Shown here: piece by piece, positions 12,070 through 23,865 of the stretch
How positions within the stretch are numbered: position 1 is the stretch's first letter
How the letters are laid out: each line of letters begins with the position of its first letter
DNA from: Plantago major
Lineage: Eukaryota > Streptophyta > Magnoliopsida > Lamiales > Plantaginaceae
Reading direction: 5' to 3'
DNA: 64,000 nucleotides
Assembly (NCBI GenBank): GCA_026545765.1
Contig: CM048840.1
Coordinates: 29,082,765 to 29,146,764, forward strand
Translations under genes and position numbers: made by a program
The notes under the pieces: model-generated
Told to the model about the DNA's origin: nothing
Databases searched by the model: none
What the model saw: the letters and a program-made list of their open reading frames with translations, nothing else

Positions 12070-13040
12070 GGCTTCAATGGTTTGTGTTGTATGTTTGCTG
12101 GATTAGTGATTTGATGAGTCTCTTTGGCAAATAACAGTGTGAAATACTCATCAATGAAGACTTGAATGTGAACTCTTTGTTTAAGGAATAAATTGATGGT
12201 ACCATATTGCTTGTTTTGGAGTGGTCTCCAGTATTAGACTCTTACATCATGTTAGTTGACTGTGAGGCGAATATGGAATTGTCTTCTCTATGTAGCTGTA
12301 CTGTATATTGTTTCTTGTGCAAGGCTTTATGTTCTGATCCATTTAAAGACTACTCAAACTATTTGGCTGCCTTTTCCCTTTGTTTAATTGAATTCCTATA
12401 GACCAAGTCAGCTCCCAGCACCAAGTAATCAACGTCTGTTTCATACTAGGTGTCTTTCGTCTGACAGGTTGATTGCACCTTTAGACTAAGGTGATGTGAA
12501 TCATTTTTAAAGTTGCTTTGTGTTATGTTTGTGAAAATGAACGATTGATTATTAACATATATGATGAGTTGAGTAAATTTTTAAACATTCATTTTATTGA
12601 CATTCACTAAATATAGAGTATAAATTTTTAAACATTCATTTTATTGACATTCACGGAACATAGAGTATTGTAGATTAAACCAATTTATCTTGGTTACATA
12701 AGTTGGAGCCAACTTCACCTAATCATGTGGCCAAATGATATTTTAGAATTAACGGGGCTGTAATCACCTGTAATTTCGTTTGTGATATTGAATTACTACT
12801 ATAGTCTATTCTCCCAATTTACTATTCATATATCACATTAACTACCATACTTGAAAATTAAAGTACTATATGTGACGATTGAACATATAGAGGACTTTTG
12901 TTTTATTAAAATTGCACGAAGTACATGAAGAACAACTTTTGTTTTATAGAAAAAAAAAAACTTTTGCCAATTAAAATACTACATATGACGACTGAACATA
13001 TATCCATATATATAACAATATTGGTGAGCTAGTTCCCCAG
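12070..13040. other. Intergenic region between the two receptor kinases
   Basis: It contains the 5' flank of the first kinase gene and the 3' flank of the second. I saw no clear TATA box near 12070-12200 by eye. A 47-bp tandem duplication lies at 12575-12668. No genes were seen. Confidence 0.6.
12575..12668. repeat. Tandem duplication, period 47 bp
   Basis: Two adjacent copies of aaatttttaaacattcattt... ending tagagtat, with about three differences between them. Confidence 0.9.
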
Positions 13041-16000
13041 TTATTTGTGTAAGCTCTTGTTGAATTGAGCTCTGATTTTGTTGAGCCGTATGGCAACATC
13101 TCTCATATCGATCCTCTCACCAGGTACCTCTTTCAAGCACATCAAACCTACATCAATGATTGACACCACCACTTCTTCCCCAATCTCTTTCTTGTTCCTA
13201 CTTTCCCTCCAATAATCGGCATCCAAAAACAGATTGGAATCGAGAACTTCTGTTAATGCATCTGGAAATACGTTACACACCCATTGATGCAAGCTCATTT
13301 CGTCCTTAAACATGTCATCTGTTGGCCTCTTCCCTGTAAATGTCTCTAGCAACAGTATGCCGAAGCTGTATACATCGCCCTTTGTTGATGCGTGTCCTTC
13401 CGAACCATATTCTGTTGCAATTCAGACTTGAAATTGATTAAATGAATGTAAAAATGTGTTCTTGCTGCAAATTATTCGTCTTTCCATTTGGGGTTTTCGA
13501 TACATCATCTACTATTGTATGATTATACTCCCTCACTCTGGACAACTTCATACATTATTCATACATTAGGGGTTATACGTTAGAAAAAGTTAGAAAATTT
13601 AAAGTAACGATAGAATATAGAAAATGTGTAATTTTAGTGGCAAAATCTGTAATTTAAGTGTAACGTTGAGATTGTTTATTATTTGTTGGTTGTGGTTAGC
13701 TTCCTTACTTTTTTGGTAATTTTTTTTGGAAATGTTTGAAGTTTTGTGGGACGGTTAAAATTAGCAAATGTATGAAGTTATTCCGAACGGAGGAGTACAA
13801 AATTTCATGTATAGCATTTCATAGTTTCAATTGGCATTTGATGTAGTACTATTACTATCAATTTAATTGTGCCATTGGTATCCAGTGTGATTTTGCAAGT
13901 TTGTTCTGTAAGACTTACTAGAATCAGTATATTAGCAAGAGAAACTAAGTTGAAGGACAGGGCATGCTGGTTTCGTTTTTTATATGTAATCTACTAGAGT
14001 TTTCGCTATGGTTATTAATTTTACGAGTAACACATAATTCATTAGCTTTTTGATGTCATTGAGAGAGCTGCTATAAGAGTCGAAATTTTATGCATTGGTA
14101 TCAGAGTGGCATACCTGGAGCGATGTACCCGATTGTTCCCAAAGTGCGCGTTTGGATGAACTCTTGGTCTTCAGACAAGATTTTGGAAATTCCGAAATCT
14201 GCCACGTGAGCCGTCATATCCTCGTCCAGTAGTACATTAGCTGGTTTCAGATCACAGTGCAGAATCGGAACTGTGTACTCGTGGTGGAGGTATTCCATGC
14301 CTAATGCTACATCTGTGACGATATTAAGTCTTTCAACGAGGCTTAGTGAGCTGTTCTGCGAGTGTAACTGCTTATCTAGGCTTCCATTAGGCATAAATTC
14401 TAGTACCATGGCCTTGAACTTTAAAGTCGAGCAAGTTGAGATGATCTTCACAAGGTTTCTATGTCGCACATTGCCTAAAACTTCGCATTCTGCAGTGAAA
14501 TTTTTGAGAGTCTTTGCATACTGCATATTGAATACTTTGATTGCAACAACAGACCCATCAGAAAGCTCGCCCTTATAAACCATTCCAGAACTTCCTTGGC
14601 CCACGAGGTTAGATGGACTGAAACTCTCTGTTGCTTGAAGAAGTTCATGATAGGCAAGGATGATCTGATGCCCCACTGGGTAGGTATCTGTTTCGACTGC
14701 GTTTGAGTGTTTTTGCCTTGACATCTTAATCCAGAAAAAAATCATTATTACCACAAGCAGGAATGCTGCTGCTGCAGCAGGAATTGTTATCTTGAGAACC
14801 CGAGACATTCTTTGTTTTCTTTGTCCAGGAACATTATGTCGGCACAATGAGAAATTCAAGTTTGGAGCTCCGCACAGATTTGGGTTTCCCATCAAAGATT
14901 GATAAGTGAGATTTGTGAATACTCCTGTATGTGGAATTTCTCCCTGTAACATGTTGAAAGAAAGATTGAGATACTGGATATCTCGAAGTGATCCAAGGGA
15001 TGCAGGAATTTCACCAGAGAGGCTATTTGAGGATAGATCTAAGGATTCGATTACTATTAGATTGCTCAAAGTGTTTGGTATTGGACCTTGGAGTCTGTTT
15101 CGGGACATATCAAGTGCCAGTAAATTCTGTAGGGTCCCTATGGAACTTGGTATTTCACCGGAGAAATTGTTAGAAGAGAGATCCATGATATAGACTGCCT
15201 TTAAGTTCCCTACTTCAACTGGTATGGAGCCATCAAGGAGATTTCTGGACAAGTTCAGTCCTGTAATCTTCTCCAATTCCCAAAAACCAAAAGGTACAGT
15301 GGAATTCAGATTGTTAACTGCCAAAGAAATCTCTATCATTTCAGTTAGATTTTGAATGCATGTCGGTATTGATCCAGAAAATCTGTTTTCTCCCAGGTGT
15401 AGAATCCCCAAGATACTTATCCTACAGAATGCAGTAGGAACTGAACCTTCCAATCTGTTACCTGTTAAATATATCCTTTCCAAATTTTGCAGGCCAGAGA
15501 AAGATGATGGTACTTCACCTTGCAGGTTGTTGGAAGATAATGCCAAATAGTTCAAGCTACTCAAGTTTCCAAGTTCATATGGAATGCCGCCCTTAAGCCC
15601 ACAAGATATGGCAGTAAAGACTCTGAGGTTGCTCGACAAGTTGCCTACGGATTCAGGTATTATGCCATTCAGTGGGTTAGAATCAAGGACCAGAGATTGC
15701 AGATTTCTACAGTTAACCAATGAATTTAAAAAGTCAAGTCGAGAGGAACTGGGATCACTAACTAATGAATTGACTTCCAGGATAAGATGCTCAAGATCTA
15801 CAAGATTTCCAAGCATCATTGGAACAGGTCCGCTAAAGCTATTGTTCGAGACTTCCAGATCAACGAGCTTTGTGGCGTTACATATCGAAGCGGGTATCTC
15901 TCCGCTGAACTGGTTGTGTGAGAGAAAGATCTCTTGTAGGTTAGGAAGCCAATTTCCAAGATCTGGCGGAAGAATTCCATGGAGGTGATTGTGCCTTGTT

Positions 16001-17180
16001 CGCAGAACTTGAAGTGATGTAATATTAAAGAGCCCATTAGGGAGGCCACCAGAGATTTGGTTGTACTCAAACTCAATCCACCGAAGATTGAGCAACCTAG
16101 CGAAATCAAATGGTATCTCACCATGTAGATCATTCTCAGTCAAAAACAGGTAGTTAAGCCTCGATGCATTTGATAGAGACATTGGAATTTCTCCAGTTAT
16201 ACGATTGCTATCCAAGAAAAGTCTTTCAAGATTTGGTAACCGGTATCCAAGATTCTCAGGGAGTTGGCCAGATAAGTCATTAATAGATAAGTCGACTACT
16301 TGCAGCGTTGAGATGTTAAAGATTGAAGGAGGTATTGAGCCAGTAAGGTTATTTCCTCTAAGCCCGATCACTAGCATTCTAGTTAGCTTCCCTAGTTCTG
16401 ATGGAATCTCATGCGCTAAATCATTCTCATGCAGATAGAAGTACTCTAATTTGGAAAAGTTACCGAGTGCAGCTGGAATGTTTCCAGTGAGATTGTTATG
16501 GTCGAGGGCCAGATGATGAAGATTGCCTAATAAGCCAATCTCCCCAGGTATGGTTCCTGTAGTTTTTGAAAAAAGAAAAAGAAAAAAAGCTTAAAGTTTC
16601 TGTCTAACAAGTTTTGGCTTTTATATTTTAGTTCATGCGTATGAAATGTTCTAAATCATTCTGAAAGTATGAGAAATGTCTCTACTTTTTAACCAGCTGA
16701 AACTCATTTATGAACAATACCTGCAATGAAGTTATATGATAAATCCAGTTGCTGCAGCCTTCGGCATGTGCTCAAATTAGCTGGGATCCCACCCTGGATA
16801 GAATTTTGAGATATGTTTAGAATCCTCAGTTGCTGCAAGAATCCGAGTTCACTTGGCAAAGTTCCTCCCAGACCATTGCTACTGAGATCAAGCACCACCA
16901 GGTGACTCATATTCGTAATTTCTAGAGGTAATTCTCCCCGAAGAGTCAATCCAGCGAGTCGTAGACTTGAAACTCTCTGATTCGAGCAAGAAACACCAAA
17001 CCAATTACAGTAATGAGTACTGGAGTTCCAGTTGGTGGACAGTATGCTGTGAGCTTCTAGTATGAGTTTGGCTTTGAAGGTCATCAAAGCCGCGTAATCA
17101 GTGCCATTGTTTTCGACAGCAGAACTTAAAACCAAGAACCAGCAGAGGCTAGAGTAAACTCTCAGAGGTTTCCTAAACAT
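13041..17180 (-). CDS. LRR receptor-like kinase, subfamily XII (tandem paralogue)
   Basis: Three exons: 17180-16721, 16556-14115 and 13411-13041. The introns, of 164 bp (16720-16557) and 703 bp (14114-13412), are GT-AG, and both junctions preserve frame, giving 1090 residues. I chose the Met at 17180 rather than the in-frame Met at 17312. It begins a signal peptide matching the paralogue, while the extra 44 residues are polar and lysine-rich. The order is signal peptide, LRR N-cap (CNWFGVSC), about 25 LRRs, transmembrane helix near 740-765 and kinase from about 790 (GQGSSG, AIKVF, HCDLKPANVLL near 920, DFG). It is non-RD, as is the neighbour. The first intron lies after the fourth LRR and is absent from the other gene. 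The second intron is at the shared APE position and contains a Stowaway MITE. It is likely a plasma-membrane immune receptor; ligand unknown. Confidence 0.92.
13528..13795. mobile_element. Stowaway-like MITE inside a kinase intron
   Basis: The terminal inverted repeats are ctccctcactctggacaact... and, as the complement of the right end, ctcctccgttcgg-ataactt.... The element is 268 bp and flanked by TA on both sides (13526-13527 and 13796-13797), as expected for Tc1/mariner-derived Stowaway elements. It lies wholly within the last intron of the second kinase gene. Confidence 0.88.
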
Positions 17181-18270
17181 GTCTGCAAAGATGCAAATTT
17201 TGTTTTTTTTCTTTCGGTTAGTTTGAAGTTTCATGGGTTCTACTTGCATGACAATGTCAAATATGGGAACTTTTTTCCCTTCATTTTCATTTTCATGCAT
17301 TAATTGGTTCATTAATTAATTAACCCCCACCATGCTGACATTTGAGTGAAACATGTCATGTATCATGTACATGTCATGTATCAATCATAATCTGATGAAT
17401 CTTGAATTAAGTTTTTAAAGGGCAGGCTGAAAGTTGGATGAAAAGTCAAATGACAGCAAATGTTGAGATTTATATTATTATCAGGGCAAGAAACTTGACT
17501 TGTCTGTCTATTCTGGCAAGTTCAGCTGGAGAAGACAAACTAGACTTGTTAAAGGATTTATTCATCAACCATGTAATGATATATTGACTTTGCTTTGGCA
17601 TTTTGCTTTATATATCAAGAAATTTGGCTTGGAATTCCATTTCTGTACAAACATGTTTAGAGTCATAGCTTCACCACAAATCACCCAAGCATAATAAATA
17701 AATAAATAAATAAAAAGGTTGGATTAGCAAGTGGAAGTTAATAAATTTGTGACTCGTTATATAGGTGAAATTCTCATAACAGACTAGTTTTTCCTTAAAT
17801 TTGGAACATGTGTGGAGTGGGTTTTTTACCTGGGGACTGGTAGTGGACTAAAGTTGCTAAATTGGATGAGTGGATGCGTTGGGTTGGTGAGGTTGTGACT
17901 TGTGAGCTCCAAAATTTTGAAAGTTGATTGAATAAATGGATGCATATGATAAAAAATTTGCTGTATAATTTTGGTGAATCTGCAAGTTCCTTTATAATTA
18001 GAAACATTCATGAATGTGACCTAAATTAGGAGGAGTGCAAATGTGTATATATAAACCATCTATCTATAGATATATAAATTAAAAAAGTTTTCAAGCTTTT
18101 TATTGATCCATCTGTTATACCATCTGTGGTATAAATATCAGAATATTCAATTCCTATTGGCAATAAAAGTCTGTGAAGGGTGTTTTGGTCTGTTCACAAT
18201 TCATTTTGATTTTTAGAACAATTAGTAAGGACAATACGGTCCATTCAAATACTTACTTAAGTATATCCAT
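17181..18270. other. 5' flank of the second kinase gene and AT-rich spacer
   Basis: No gene seen. The first 130 bases are the 5' leader or an alternative N-terminal extension of the kinase gene. A short duplication of catgtcatgtatca occurs near 17355-17383. A (TAAA)n microsatellite is at about 17693-17715. Confidence 0.5.
17693..17715. repeat. (AAAT)n microsatellite
   Basis: About five to six uninterrupted aaat units. Confidence 0.85.
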
Positions 18271-18480
18271 GTTATTTTTGGTATGTTGAGTATATATATA
18301 GTTTTTATCAAATCCAATATAACTTTATCTACAAAAATTCAAAAAAATATTTTGAACATATATTTGAATTCCTCATGCCAAGACGAATTTATAGACTCTA
18401 ATCTTGAATACTGTTATTAATTAAATAAATTGTACTATTCATTAAAATAATATATAAATTTATATAGTTGGATGTTCTTA
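18270..18480. repeat. Copy of the 'caagacgaatt' dispersed repeat
   Basis: It carries the family signature atatagtttttatnaaatc, then tttatctacaaaa, then aaatattttgaacatatat, then caagacgaattnat and cttgaatactgttattaat. Other copies are near 19190, 19985, 44190, 59600, 59970, 60270 and 61160. It is non-coding. Confidence 0.7.
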
Positions 18481-18611
18481 TATATTCAGCTAGATTATCA
18501 GTTGGGTATTCTTATAAAATATAATATATAATACAATATAATATATAAAGTTGATGGTTTAAAACTTACCAGATTCATTCAAATTCCAGCCATCCTACGT
18601 TATTTGGTGAC

Positions 18612-19435
18612 AAAATTTTATGTCTTATGATTGCTGAAAATGCGGAAGGTTTTTCCAGCCAAATTAAGAACTAATTTTGTTCGAAATTTTGAGTGGTAAT
18701 ATGTAGTAATTGAAAGGGATTGTTATTTACCGGTTGTTTGGATAGCAATTAAAACCAAGAAAATCAAGTTAAAATTCGTATTTTTTTTGGTGTTTTAACC
18801 AGATTTACACGATTATAATCGCTTAGTTATTAAATTTATTAAATCAACAAATTTCAGCTTTGTCCCTTTGGGTCTTTCAAATAATTTCAAGTATTTGATG
18901 GAGAATTTTGTTCCATTAAGTTTTGCAGCTTAAACGTGAGGTTAACATTAGCACATAAATTATCAGTTGAGTATTTTTATGATGATGTTGGTTTGGTAGA
19001 TTTGTATTATCCATACCAAAATCGTTATGTAAGGGGAGCACATGCCACTCGGGGTTGTCTCGATTAATTTATTTTGTCGTCCCATTTCTATTTATATTAA
19101 ACGTAAACTATATCATGAGGTCGGCACGGGAATTTTGTGCAATTAGTTGCATTTTTAGCTAGTATATATTTCAATGTTTATTTTTTTATGTTGGCTGCAT
19201 ATATAGTTTTTATTAAATCTTATATAAATTTATCTACATAACTCCGAAAAATATTTTGAACACATATTTAAATTCACCGCACCAAGTCGAATTCATCTAA
19301 AACATTTCGATTTTATGACTCGCATGTTTTCATAAAGTCGACTAACAACAATATTATCTACTATAATGGTATACTTAAATGAAACTATACGCATATTCTT
19401 CTCGAGTTGTTATTTTTTTTATTTGATATGGATCA
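18612..19435 (+). repeat. RNase H-derived repeat, tandem copy 1
   Basis: It begins gacaaaattttatgtctta and carries decayed plus-strand RNase H (RVT_3-like) motifs: AENAEG, FVRNFEW-like and KREAN-AHRLS-like stretches, all with stops. It continues through cccatttctatttatattaa and the caagtcgaattcatc block, and ends tttgatatggatcaa. The next unit starts directly afterwards. It appears to be an old protein-coding fragment amplified together with its flanks. Confidence 0.6.
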
Positions 19436-20171
19436 AGACAAAATTTTATGTCTTACATTTGCTGAAAATGCAGAAGGTTTGCCAACCAAATTAAGAATTA
19501 AATTTGTTCGAAATTTTGAGTGGTAGCATGTAGTAATTGAAAGGGATTGTTTACATGGCTGTTTGGATATCGATTAAAACCATGAAAATCAAGTTAAAAT
19601 ACGTGTTTTTAGGTGTTCTTAATCAGATTGACACGATTATAAAGTGATTAAATTTATTAAATCAACAAATTTTAGCTTTTCCCTTTTGTTTCACTTTTCA
19701 AATAATTTCAGGCATTTGATGGAGAATTTTGTTACATTCAGTTTTGCCAGTTTAAACGTGAGGCTAACGTGTTAGCACATAGATTATCAATTGGGTGTTT
19801 TTATGAAGATGTTGGTTTAGTAGATTTGTATTATTACAAAAATTCGTTATGTAAGGTTTCGATTAATTAATTAGTTTTGTCCTCCCATTTCTATTCATAT
19901 TAAACGTAAACTGTATCGTGACATCGTCAGGGGAATTTTGTGCAGTTAGTTGCATTTTTAGCTAGTATATATTTCACTGTTATTTTTTGTATGTTGGCTG
20001 CATATATAATTTTTATTAAATCTCATATAAACTTATCTACAAAACTCTGAAAAATATTTTGAACACATATTTAAATTCGCCGTGCCAAGACAAATTTATC
20101 TAAAATATTTCAATTTTATGACTCGCATATTTTCATAAAGTCGGCTAACAACAATACTATCTACTACTAGA
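19436..20171 (+). repeat. RNase H-derived repeat, tandem copy 2
   Basis: It has the same order of blocks as the preceding unit, starting at gacaaaattttatgtcttac. It includes a frame reading FCQFKREANVLAHRLS followed by EDVGLVDLYY, the clearest RNase H C-terminal signature in the family. It ends near taacaacaatactatcta. Stops make it non-functional. Confidence 0.65.
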
Positions 20172-21416
20172 ATTCGCTTAAGCGTGTTACGACGTTATTT
20201 ATATCTTGACATAAATTTTCTTTTACTTAACTTTATTTTTTATTTACAAACATGACATATATATTGAGCAAAATATAACTAAATAATGTAAAAATGATTG
20301 TTATAAATATTCGGTTCATACTCATTTTATACAAATGCAAATGTAATAATGCAAGTATTATGAGTTTATTCATTTTAGGAAGAGTAAGTCTCCTGAGAGA
20401 CGGTCTTTAAATAATTTATTTAGAGACGGACCTATATTGTCAAGAAAAATCATCGATATTATTAATCAAAACACCTATGTTCTAAATATTAGTGTTTTTT
20501 CATATTACAACAAAACTTATCCCGTTAACAACATATACGTTTTGATTACAACAAAACACCTATGTTTTGATTGGCGTCACTTTGTGTTTTAGGAATAGAA
20601 ATTACTAATTTGAATAGATATAGAACTCCATTTAAACCACAGTTAATTGTTAATTGTACAGAGGTACCATTCAACTACATCTAGTTCTAATAATACACTG
20701 AGATACCTTTACATTGCTGATGAAATTACTGGCTGTGAACATAACATTGTACTAAGCAGATGATTCATGAGCAGAGGATTTAGTATTAATAAGTGCATCG
20801 ATAATGCAGTCATTGAGTAATGTTCACTTGAGGACTTTAAATCAACATTGAAAAGAAAACTACCACTCTGCAGTTTGCTTAAACATCTCTTACTTATCTG
20901 ATATTCGTTTATTTGCCTTCAGGGATGCCCTTAAACAAATCTTTGTACATGGTCAGTCATATGATAGTTACCGTAGCATTTGTTGTATTCACCTTAATAT
21001 ATTGTGTGTGTGAAGCATTTTTCTGAAACTTCGTTTATGTTCATGAATCATGTTCCAAAGTCCAAAGATATGATTACAAGCGGACCTCAAAACGCTACAT
21101 ATACATCTGTATATGCATTGACATCAACTAAATATGTAAGCATGCAAAAGAAAGAGAAAGTGCTATGTACAAATGCCAACCAGCTCACCAATTTGAGCTT
21201 AAATTCAGAAAAATGCAAATAGAAATATACTGAAATAAACAAATGAAACCTAACCACACCACATGAACAGAGTAGTGATTAACAGAAACTGCAGCATTCA
21301 AGCTAAACATAACCAGAGTTGTCAAATCAATATGATTAATAAACACGATTTTATCTAACGTTGCATTCATCTGATACGACAGCCGATTACGACAAAGAAG
21401 TGATGATCATTCCAAT
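20172..21416. other. AT-rich intergenic DNA before element A
   Basis: No gene or clear element seen. A short motif at about 20390-20445 (gtctcctgagagacggtct then ttagagacgga) resembles ends of small plant elements, but the other end was not found. Confidence 0.5.
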
Positions 21417-22153
21417 TGATATGCACCTTTAAGTCCTACTCTCGAACTAAGAAGACTTAATCATATTGTGACAATGCCATCAGGGGAGTCCGACCTCACC
21501 GAAATTAAGGGTCCGACTACACCAAAGTCAAGAAGCCGACCCTCTATTACTTCAATCTTTGGGCTCCCAACCTTTGGACTACAATCCAAGGCCCATCTAC
21601 TTAAATGGACCAAGTCCATTAAGGGCCCATGAGCCCAAGTACTAGCATGGATGAATCTGGATCATACACTTGGCACTCATCCAAGAGAGTATGATAAACA
21701 AGCCTTTGCCTATAAATACAAAGCATTTACTCCTCATAAATGGTAAGCAACTACTTCCAAAATTTACTCTCGAAGTTTTTAAGTCCGATATTGAAAAGTC
21801 GACCGACTTATTAACTAGTTGAATCTAAGTACCGGGTTGTCCTAGGCAAACCGGCCCAAAAGGGTCTAACCCCTTATTCTCTTGTCACAGATCATCGACG
21901 GACACCACCGAGGACCGACAGACGCAACGGAGGACCGACGGACTCAACCTCGGACCACTAACGTGTCTCGGTCCACTTTTTCGTCCGCACACTTTCCGAC
22001 CTTCGCGAAGTCACGAATTCAATCAAAGTAAAGGCGACTTGAACCAAGGACTATTTGACTTCCGCTAACTTATATCATCGTTCGAGCAAGAACTACATCA
22101 ATCTAGGGCGTCGACGAACTAACTAGCGACTTATCCATTTTTACCCTACATCA
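21417..22153 (+). repeat. Element A 5' LTR
   Basis: It starts TGATATG and ends CTACATCA, with TG...CA termini. A TATA box (tataaata) is at 21711-21718. Its partner is 40831-41568. Confidence 0.95.
21711..21718 (+). promoter_or_regulatory. TATA box of element A LTR promoter
   Basis: TATAAATA in the context tttgcctataaatacaaagc. The same site is at 41125-41132 in the right LTR. Confidence 0.75.
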
Positions 22154-22155
22154 TA

Positions 22156-22173
22156 TTGGCGCCGTCTGTGGGA
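22156..22173 (+). promoter_or_regulatory. Primer-binding site of element A
   Basis: TTGGCGCCGTCTGTGGGA lies three bases after the LTR. The same sequence follows the LTR of element B (45275-45292). TTGGCGCC starts are usual in plant Tat/Athila elements. I did not assign the tRNA. Confidence 0.85.
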
Positions 22174-22193
22174 ATCACTTAATACAAAAAGCC

Positions 22194-23205
22194 ATGGCTC
22201 CAGCTAGAAGACGTACTAGAAGGACAACTCCAGTAATCCTTAGATCAACAACTTCTGATGTTGGGCCCCGAAGTCAAGTCCGCAACCGCACCCCACGGGA
22301 AGTCATTCCTTTCACAGGGAATCAACGGATATATGAACATGATGAGAGGGATGGCCTCGAAGCTTCTCTTTCCACCACGGAATGACGAACGGGACAGCAA
22401 CGCCCTCCCAATCCACCAACTCCGGCACCCGTAGACACACCGACTGTTATACCTCAGGTCACTGCCGACGGTCTACTGGCAGGATACAATGAAGCTCAAA
22501 TTCAACTTTTGCAAGCCGCCATGTTACTAAGGACCCAACCTCAATTAGGGCCAGGCGTGAACCTCCCAGACAACTCTAACAACGCACCACGAAGAAGCGC
22601 TCCCGTATTGCTGATCCAGAATCAACCCCAAGTAACAACAGATCCTGTGGTGGAATCCAGAGGACCCCCGAACTCCCGAAATACCGATCGGTCCAAAAGT
22701 CTTAGAGCCCCAGGAGACTTACGAAACATGCTAAATCGCCGGGCTCGGAGTAATTTGCGCTCGAGAAACAATCGAAGGACAAGTAGAGAGGAGAACATGG
22801 GAGTCGATGAGAGAACACGCCGTGACCCAACTCCTTCTCGAACCACCGCACGAAATTGGCAACGTCAAGATGACGGGAGCGGGAAATCCCGAGGTTGATC
22901 GAAATGGGATACTTGCAAGAATACATCATGAGGAAGCCCGAGGGTACCATTCCAATGAGCCGCGTGGTGCAAGGGACCGGAGAAATGCATCTCCCCGTCA
23001 TTCTCCTCCCAGAGGGTCTATCCCCAGGCATAACAGAGGTGAAAGGCCCGCTCCGATCAAGAGACGCTTGTCTAGCGCAAGAAGATAATCAGTGTTACCC
23101 GGACCACAGAGCCCGAGAGGCCAGGAGATCCCAAAATCCCCGACGAGAGCGAGAAAATAGGAGATCCCCACGCCCGGCACAAGAGAACGGGAGGGTAGCA
23201 TACAT
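22194..23205 (+). pseudogene. Element A gag remnant with the core missing
   Basis: It starts MAPARRRTRRTTP, similar to the MARTRRTTRT start of the element B gag. Proline- and arginine-rich segments follow at 22194-22385 and 22509-22898. Sequence then jumps to IEMGYLQEYI at about 22896, which in Tat gags lies after the CCHC-like zinc finger. Element B has about 1 kb of Gag core plus zinc finger (46009-47040) that is absent here. The gag is therefore internally deleted as well as frameshifted, and could not package RNA by itself. Confidence 0.75.
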
Positions 23206-23865
23206 CGAAACTCAACCGGCTTACGTAGACGATAACCCGGTCCGTTTTGGGAGAATACTTAGCATTGCCGGAGGACCTACTGGAGGAGACAGTAGGAATG
23301 CTCGAGAAGCCATGGCAAGATCACTGAGAAATTCGGATGAGAAATCCATCAATATGGTGGCTCCCGGCACCAACGTGATCACCTTTGACGAATCCGAAGC
23401 ACCCCCTCCATGCAAGGGAGAAGGATTGGTCCATGACCCGGATGTCCCCTTGGTGGTGGAAATGGACATAGCAGGTTATGAAATCACAAAGGTATTATCG
23501 ATAGCGGTGCCTCCTCTAACATCCTCTTCATGAGCACTGTCCGAAAAATGGAAATGAGTTTAAGAGGATTGTTACCGGTGACAACGGACCTCGTTGGCTT
23601 TGGAGGAAACCGGATCAGACCAAGAGGAATCCTATATCTCTCGGTTTCCATGGGAAAAGCTCCACTCAGGGTTACTCACCAAGTCCCTTTTGTTGTCACC
23701 GAGGCAGATTGCGAATACAACATAATTATGGGGAGAACGGCTCTAAATCAATTCAAAGTAGTGGTGTCAACCTTCCACCTAAGGATGAAATTTCCCACCG
23801 CAGCAGGCATCGGATCCCTTAGTGGAGATCGGAGAAGAGCATGGGAATGCTACTCTCTCTACTAG
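23206..23865 (+). pseudogene. Element A aspartic protease, frameshifted
   Basis: It carries the Tat signature AGGPTGGDSRNAREAMARSL and PPPCKGEGLVHDPDVPLVVEM. The active-site triad reads DSGASSN at about 23495-23515, but in a different frame from the upstream part because of a shift near 23490. The downstream part (23530-23865) reads LPVTTDLVGFGGNRI and NIIMGRTALNQFKVV. It corresponds to 47158-47880 in element B. Confidence 0.8.

Noticed and set aside
17181-17312. Upstream Met at 17312 as start of the second kinase
   Set aside because: It would put 44 polar, Lys-rich residues before the signal peptide. The paralogue supports 17180.
20390-20445. Small-element-like end (gtctcctgagagacggtct)
   Set aside because: No matching inverted end or target duplication was found.
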